DNA of 8,535 bases, taken from NCBI GenBank assembly GCA_966211305.1, contig CBIHPC010000269.1, positions 1 to 8,535 of the forward strand, given 5' to 3'. Made by a program: the position numbers and the translations under genes. Shown here piece by piece: positions 5,196 through 8,535 of the stretch (position 1 is the first letter of the stretch; each line of letters opens with the position of its first letter). The DNA comes from Niastella sp966211305. Its GTDB lineage: Bacteria; Bacteroidota; Bacteroidia; Chitinophagales; Chitinophagaceae. The notes under the pieces are model-generated. The model made no database searches and was not told the origin of the DNA. It worked only from the letters and a program-made list of their open reading frames with translations.

Positions 5196-5571
5196 GGCTG
5201 TTCGGGAGAAACTGGCCAGTGTACATCCTTCCGGCAAAAAAGACGAAACTTTTTTTGAACTGGTATTTGAAGTGGCCCGCCAGATCCCCAAAGGCCGGGT
5301 AACCTCTTACGGCGCCATCGCTTCCTGCCTTGGAACAAAATTATCGGCCCGTATGGTGGGTTGGGCTATGCATGCGGCCGGATCGGCCAAACCAAAGGTA
5401 CCTGCCCATCGCGTGGTTAACCGAAATGGAATGCTTACCGGCAAACATCATTTCAACCCGCCTTCCAAAATGGAAACCATGCTGAAGAAAGAAGGGGTAA
5501 AGGTGAAGAATGATACGGTGGTTGATTTTAAGGAACTGTTTTGGGATCCGGCGACGGAGCTGGCGCTTTGA
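5170..5571 (+). CDS. Alkyltransferase-like protein (ATL), MGMT family without the Cys
   Basis: 133 aa. Related to the DNA-binding domain of O6-methylguanine-DNA methyltransferase. Such proteins bind O6-alkylguanine, flip the base and flag it for nucleotide excision repair without removing the alkyl group. Visible: a winged-helix core beginning at FFELVFEVARQIPKGRVTSYG (28-48, with the conserved tyrosine Y47), the SARMVGWAM recognition helix with the Arg finger R61, and VPAHRVVNRNG (77-87). The active-site PCHR is PAHR here (A79), so the acceptor cysteine is missing and methyl transfer is not expected. Ala at this position is one of the known ATL forms (Trp in E. coli YbaZ). Last gene of the trmB operon; its stop is followed directly by repeat DNA. 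Confidence 0.92.
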   Translation: MATPKKNNKAVREKLASVHPSGKKDETFFELVFEVARQIPKGRVTSYGAIASCLGTKLSARMVGWAMHAAGSAKPKVPAHRVVNRNGMLTGKHHFNPPSKMETMLKKEGVKVKNDTVVDFKELFWDPATELAL

Positions 5572-5576
5572 GGAAT

Positions 5577-5706
5577 ACAGCAGCAAGCTAAATACAGCTG
5601 AAAGGCGAAAGCAAAAAGCCCAAAGCGAATACAAAATACGGCTGCAAGCTATAAGCTGCAAGCGAATACAAATACAGCTGAAGGCTCAATGCCAAAGCGA
5701 ATTCAA
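5577..5706. repeat. Degenerate heptamer array after the ATL gene
   Basis: The stretch between the ATL stop and the octamer array is built of GCNNNAA-like sevens (GCTGAAA, GGCGAAA, GCAAAAA, GCCCAAA; later GCTGCAA, GCTATAA, GCTGCAA) interspersed with AATACA blocks. The longer phrase GCGAATACAAA recurs at about 5626 and 5662. It has no inverted half. It encodes nothing convincing on either strand. Confidence 0.6.
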
Positions 5707-5730
5707 ATTTCTCCTTTTCCCTGCATTCCC

Positions 5731-5804
5731 TTTATCAACCTTTCAACCCAGCCCTGTCAACAAGTTAACTCGTCAACTCGCCAACTCATCAACCATCTCA
5801 TTTC
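5731..5804. repeat. Octamer-repeat array 3' of the dehydrogenase
   Basis: The period is eight, not seven: CTCGTCAA, CTCGCCAA, CTCATCAA and related CCTTTCAA units with a CNNNTCAA consensus. It fills the gap between the convergent ATL and dehydrogenase genes and ends a few bases before the dehydrogenase stop codon. A second array of the same class and orientation is at 6955-7080; the two share the exact 12-mer AACTCGTCAACT (5767-5778 and 7000-7011). Confidence 0.7.
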
Positions 5805-5806
5805 CC

Positions 5807-6817
5807 TTACAGTTCCACCATGGCTTTAATAACACCGGTCTCCGGTTTCAGCCAGCTGGCGAATTCGCCTTTAACCTGATCGAATGAAACACGGTGAGTG
5901 ATATAGGTAGCCGGGTTTACCAGTTTCTTTTTCATGCTTTGCATTACCAGGTCAAAATCTTCCCTGGTGGCATTGCGGCTGCTCATTAACGTAGCTTCGC
6001 GTTTATGGAACTCAGGATGTGAAAAACTGATCTCGTTCTTTTGTAAACCTACCAACACATAGCGGGCGCCATGCGCCATATATTGAAATGCATTATTGAT
6101 GGCTTTTAAACTTCCGGTGGCATCGATCACAACTGTTGGCATATCATTGTTGGTGATCTCCTGCAAACGTTGCGTTACATTATCGCTGGCGGCATTAATG
6201 GTGTGCGCCACCTGCAGCTTCTCGCGGCAAAACGCCAAACGTTGCTCGTTGATGTCCATGGCAATTACATTGCCGCCGGCAATACGGGCAAATTCCATAA
6301 TGCCGAGGCCAATAGGACCGGCGCCAATCACCAGTACAAATTCACCCGGTTGAACGCCTGCCCGGCGTACGCCATGCGCGCCGATCGCCAGCGGTTCTAC
6401 CAATGCCAGCTCATCAAAACTTAATCCATCGCCATGCAGCAATGAATAGGTAGGAACAACCAGGTATTCGCGCATACCGCCATCCACATGCACGCCGCAT
6501 ACATTGATGCTGGAGCAGCAGTTAGGTTTGCCACTGCGGCAGGCAATACATTTACCGCAATTGAAATAGGGAATAATGGTAACTGCCTGGCCTGGTTTAA
6601 AACCTGAAGCGCCGCCCATTACATATTCCGCAGCCAGTTCATGGCCTAAAATGCGGGGATAATTAAAGAATGGCTGTGTGCCTTCATAAGCATGCAGATC
6701 GGTTCCGCAAATGCCTATGCGTTTTATTTTGATGAGTGAATGTTTTTCCGGTGTCACCGGCGTCTCCGCGTTCTGGTACTCGAGCTGGCCGGGTGTGATG
6801 CAAACTAATTGTTTCAT
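5807..6817 (-). CDS. Zinc-dependent medium-chain alcohol/polyol dehydrogenase
   Basis: 336 aa, usual MDR length. NAD(P)-dependent oxidation of a secondary alcohol or sugar acid in the cytoplasm. Catalytic zinc ligands are C37 (GICGTD), H59-E60 (LGHE) and E141. The structural zinc site is complete: C87, C90, C93 and C101 in canonical spacing. The Rossmann fingerprint GAGPIG (165-170) has D188 at the end of beta-2, which favours NAD over NADP. The closest known groups are sorbitol/threonine dehydrogenase-like enzymes and the L-galactonate/L-gulonate oxidoreductases; the substrate cannot be fixed. It stands alone on its strand, with octamer-repeat arrays on both sides, and 230 bp separate its start from the next gene upstream. 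No sugar-catabolism partner is in view. Confidence 0.93.
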   Translation of the reverse strand: MKQLVCITPGQLEYQNAETPVTPEKHSLIKIKRIGICGTDLHAYEGTQPFFNYPRILGHELAAEYVMGGASGFKPGQAVTIIPYFNCGKCIACRSGKPNCCSSINVCGVHVDGGMREYLVVPTYSLLHGDGLSFDELALVEPLAIGAHGVRRAGVQPGEFVLVIGAGPIGLGIMEFARIAGGNVIAMDINEQRLAFCREKLQVAHTINAASDNVTQRLQEITNNDMPTVVIDATGSLKAINNAFQYMAHGARYVLVGLQKNEISFSHPEFHKREATLMSSRNATREDFDLVMQSMKKKLVNPATYITHRVSFDQVKGEFASWLKPETGVIKAMVEL

Positions 6818-6954
6818 TATGTAATGCTTTTGTGATCGATGGCAAATTGCGAAAATGGTTCGTCAAAGCCGTGATTTTAACCGGCAATCGTGAAACGGCA
6901 AATGTGAAATGACCAAACTTCCAAGCTCCCGATTAAACGCCCATTTCTCTACGT

Positions 6955-7080
6955 TTTATTAACCTTTTCAACTCTGTCTCGTTAACCAGTCAACGAATCA
7001 ACTCGTCAACTTCCTTTATCACCTTGTAAACCTTTCAACCTGTGAACCTACTTCTTACTTCCTTCCAACCTCCCCACCTC
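6955..7080. repeat. Octamer-repeat array upstream of the dehydrogenase
   Basis: Units such as CCAGTCAA, CGAATCAA, CTCGTCAA, CCTTTCAA and CCTGTGAA run in the same orientation as at 5731-5804, making the dehydrogenase gene bracketed by direct repeats. The right end overlaps the 3' end of the neighbouring membrane-protein gene (stop at 7048), so the repeat encodes its last dozen or so residues. The 136 bp between the array and the dehydrogenase start (6818-6954) show no clear promoter. Confidence 0.7.
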
Positions 7081-7527
7081 ATTGCTATTCAGGTTCAGGA
7101 ACAGGATGATATTTGCTTTTCGCGGAGCGAATACCAGCATGGCCAACAAATGAAAAATAGCCAGCGCAAAAAATGCAAAATTGCCTGATATTATAAAGCC
7201 AATACCCGCCACTATGCCTGGCCCTTCTATCATTGCCCACCACATTATACAGGCTGCCCGGTACATTTCCATCCTTTTCTCTCCTGCTTCGGGGCTGTTG
7301 CGGGCCGCAAAGATCCTTTTCTTAAAAATCCTGAACCCGCCGATAAGCAATAAAGCGGAAAGCAATACACACCCAACCTGCAGGTTTCTTTGTATGGATT
7401 CATCGGCAATAACCGGAATGCCCTGCAGAACAATGATGAGGGACACAATATCGAACATGGCCATACCTACGAGTAAGCCAATGTGCACGATCTTTATTAC
7501 GCTAAAAGCGTTAGATTGATGCTGCAT
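7048..7527 (-). CDS. Four-helix membrane protein, last gene of the SCO1-DUF420 operon
   Basis: 159 aa. Predicted helices at about residues 11-35, 49-68, 91-113 and 115-134, with a basic loop (FKKRIFAARNSPEAGEKRMEMYR) between helices 2 and 3 that should face the cytoplasm. Two tryptophans (WW, 96-97) and the EGPG turn at about 101-104 stand out. No named family is recognised. It starts 9 bp after the DUF420 stop, so it is cotranscribed with the oxidase-assembly genes and may serve respiration, by association only. The C-terminal tail NEVGRLEGSKK is encoded by repeat-array sequence, so the natural end was probably elsewhere before the array arrived. Confidence 0.75.
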   Translation of the reverse strand: MQHQSNAFSVIKIVHIGLLVGMAMFDIVSLIIVLQGIPVIADESIQRNLQVGCVLLSALLLIGGFRIFKKRIFAARNSPEAGEKRMEMYRAACIMWWAMIEGPGIVAGIGFIISGNFAFFALAIFHLLAMLVFAPRKANIILFLNLNSNEVGRLEGSKK

Positions 7528-7536
7528 GCGCGGTGT

Positions 7537-8118
7537 TTAATAATACGGACTAATGAGCAAATACACCAATACGCCCGTTACGGAAACATATAACCAAACA
7601 GGCCAGGTAATTTTGGCCAGTTTTACGTGTTTAGGCCATTCGCCTATTAACGCTCTGTAGGCTGTAAATAATATAAATGGCAGAATGATTCCGGCCAATG
7701 GAATATGTGTAGCAAGAATTATGTAGTAGAATGTTCTTTTTGAACCCGCCAATGCTTTTTCAGTTTCGCTTACCAGGCCGTCGTGGTCGAAATCGCCGAA
7801 TTTTGTTTCACCGGCAAACAGGTGATGGCAGATGTAAGAAACCAGGAAAATAACCGATAACACCAATGCCGCGATCATGATCTTTTTATGCAGCTGGTAT
7901 TTACCCTGTCTTACCACCATTAACCCTGCCAGTAATAACACACTTACCGCTGAGTTGATCAATGCGTTCAGTTTTGCAAAAAAATGCACATCAAAGCCAA
8001 GGTCAACTTCGAGTTTAATTCTGCTTAACAATACAACCGCAGCAAATACCACGAAAGAAAAAAGGAGGATGAGCCAGTTGGCCTTTTTATCATTTTTTAC
8101 CAGTACAGGAGGAAGCAT
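7537..8118 (-). CDS. DUF420 membrane protein with an EF-hand-like loop
   Basis: 193 aa from the ATG at 8118; the frame is open further, but the upstream SCO1-like gene stops at 8120, giving a 1-nt gap and a natural stop-start junction. DUF420 proteins (YozB/CtaM group) are linked to haem-copper oxidase maturation; CtaM is needed for haem-A oxidase activity in Staphylococcus. About five helices (roughly residues 14-32, 48-68, 78-96, 129-152, 171-189). Membrane-edge histidines H45, H77, H98, H99, H138 and H164 are candidates for haem or metal contacts. Between helices 3 and 4, residues 109-120 read DFDHDGLVSETE, an exact EF-hand loop pattern (D-x-D-x-D-G-x-hydrophobic-x-x-x-E). Whether it binds calcium is untested. 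Operon with SCO1 upstream and the 159-aa gene downstream. Confidence 0.87.
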   Translation of the reverse strand: MLPPVLVKNDKKANWLILLFSFVVFAAVVLLSRIKLEVDLGFDVHFFAKLNALINSAVSVLLLAGLMVVRQGKYQLHKKIMIAALVLSVIFLVSYICHHLFAGETKFGDFDHDGLVSETEKALAGSKRTFYYIILATHIPLAGIILPFILFTAYRALIGEWPKHVKLAKITWPVWLYVSVTGVLVYLLISPYY

Positions 8119-8119
8119 A

Positions 8120-8535
8120 CTATAAATATTTGGGTTCTTTTGCTGGTTTGCGGGTGATCCATACAAAAAGCACAACAGCTACAATTACGGCAATATAAAC
8201 CGGCCAAAGGCCTTTCAGTTGTGCTAAAACCGGTGAAGCTTCGCCCTTTTCTTTTTCAAGCATCAGCAGGGTGATGTCCTCTGCAAGGCGCGATAAAGCA
8301 GTGGTATCGAGGCCATCGTAATATCCGCGTACAACCCCTTTTTTGTCGAGTACCACAAATTTCTGGGTATGAATAAAGTTCGAATCAACACCTTCCCCGT
8401 CCTGCAGGCCCAGTTTCACTTCGTTCAGGGCAAAATCGTAGATCGTTTTCTTGGGGCCGGTAAGCATCCACCACACATCGGAGTTCACGCCAAAATGATC
8501 GGCATATCTTCTGATGGCGGCTACGGTATCTCTTT
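8120..8535 (-). CDS. SCO1/SenC-type copper chaperone, N-terminus outside the window
   Basis: The 3' 138 codons are visible; the frame runs open past the right edge, so the real start lies beyond it and the internal GTG at 8488 is not the start. SCO proteins are membrane-anchored thioredoxin-fold proteins that deliver copper to the CuA site of cytochrome oxidase. Seen here: DTVAAIRRYADHFGVNSDVWWMLTG, then NFIHTQKFVVLDKKG, where the histidine matches the SCO copper ligand; the CxxxC pair would be in the missing part. Unusually, a membrane helix (about LWPVYIAVIVAVVLFVWI) lies near the C-terminus, followed by a basic tail ending in KEPKYL; typical SCO proteins have an N-terminal anchor. The stop at 8120 abuts the DUF420 start. 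Confidence 0.88.
   Translation of the reverse strand, partial: RDTVAAIRRYADHFGVNSDVWWMLTGPKKTIYDFALNEVKLGLQDGEGVDSNFIHTQKFVVLDKKGVVRGYYDGLDTTALSRLAEDITLLMLEKEKGEASPVLAQLKGLWPVYIAVIVAVVLFVWITRKPAKEPKYL

Noticed and set aside
5577..5804. CRISPR array
   Set aside because: Units are 7-8 nt, degenerate and without unique spacers.
5510..5887. 125-aa + strand open frame after the ATL gene
   Set aside because: It is made of heptamer and octamer repeat sequence and runs antisense into the dehydrogenase gene.

Overview
The window looks like a chromosomal piece of a Bacteroidota genome, most likely family Chitinophagaceae. The evidence is Bacteroidota-style -7 promoter motifs (TAnnTTTG, perfect in front of trmB), weak or absent Shine-Dalgarno sequences, a lipoprotein with an SCKKKK lipobox region, a SCO1-DUF420 gene pair of the kind found in oxidase assembly clusters, and degenerate 7-mer and 8-mer repeat arrays between genes. 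The genus is inference.

Layout. Left (1-2480, + strand): a membrane-anchored family 2 glycosyltransferase, then an OppC/DppC-type ABC permease flanked on both sides by inverted heptamer-repeat arrays. Centre-left (2479-3590, - strand): a small lipoprotein and an Lrp/AsnC regulator. A perfect 18-bp palindrome overlaps the predicted lrp promoter, which suggests autoregulation. Centre (3591-3970, + strand): two tandem tRNA-like genes and a strong terminator. Both have all the cloverleaf helices, a Leu-type D arm, a GUC (Asp) anticodon, G73, and a variable region of 62 or 97 nt with helices of its own. They are the most unusual thing in the window. Centre-right (4063-5571, + strand): a 57-aa membrane protein with its own terminator, then trmB (tRNA m7G46 methyltransferase), a DUF5522-like Cys-rich small protein starting at TTG, and an alkyltransferase-like protein (ATL). 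The last three overlap end to end. Right (5807-8535, - strand): a zinc-dependent MDR dehydrogenase flanked by octamer-repeat arrays, then, in transcription order from the right edge, a truncated SCO1/SenC copper chaperone, a DUF420 membrane protein with an EF-hand-like loop, and a four-helix membrane protein. These three form a tight operon.

How genes work together. SCO1 and DUF420 point to cytochrome oxidase assembly, with the oxidase genes probably beyond the right edge. The trmB cluster combines tRNA modification with DNA-damage recognition; this is a positional link only. The tRNA-like pair lies about 0.4 kb upstream of a tRNA variable-loop methyltransferase. That is suggestive but may be coincidence. 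The lone permease must have partner subunits elsewhere.
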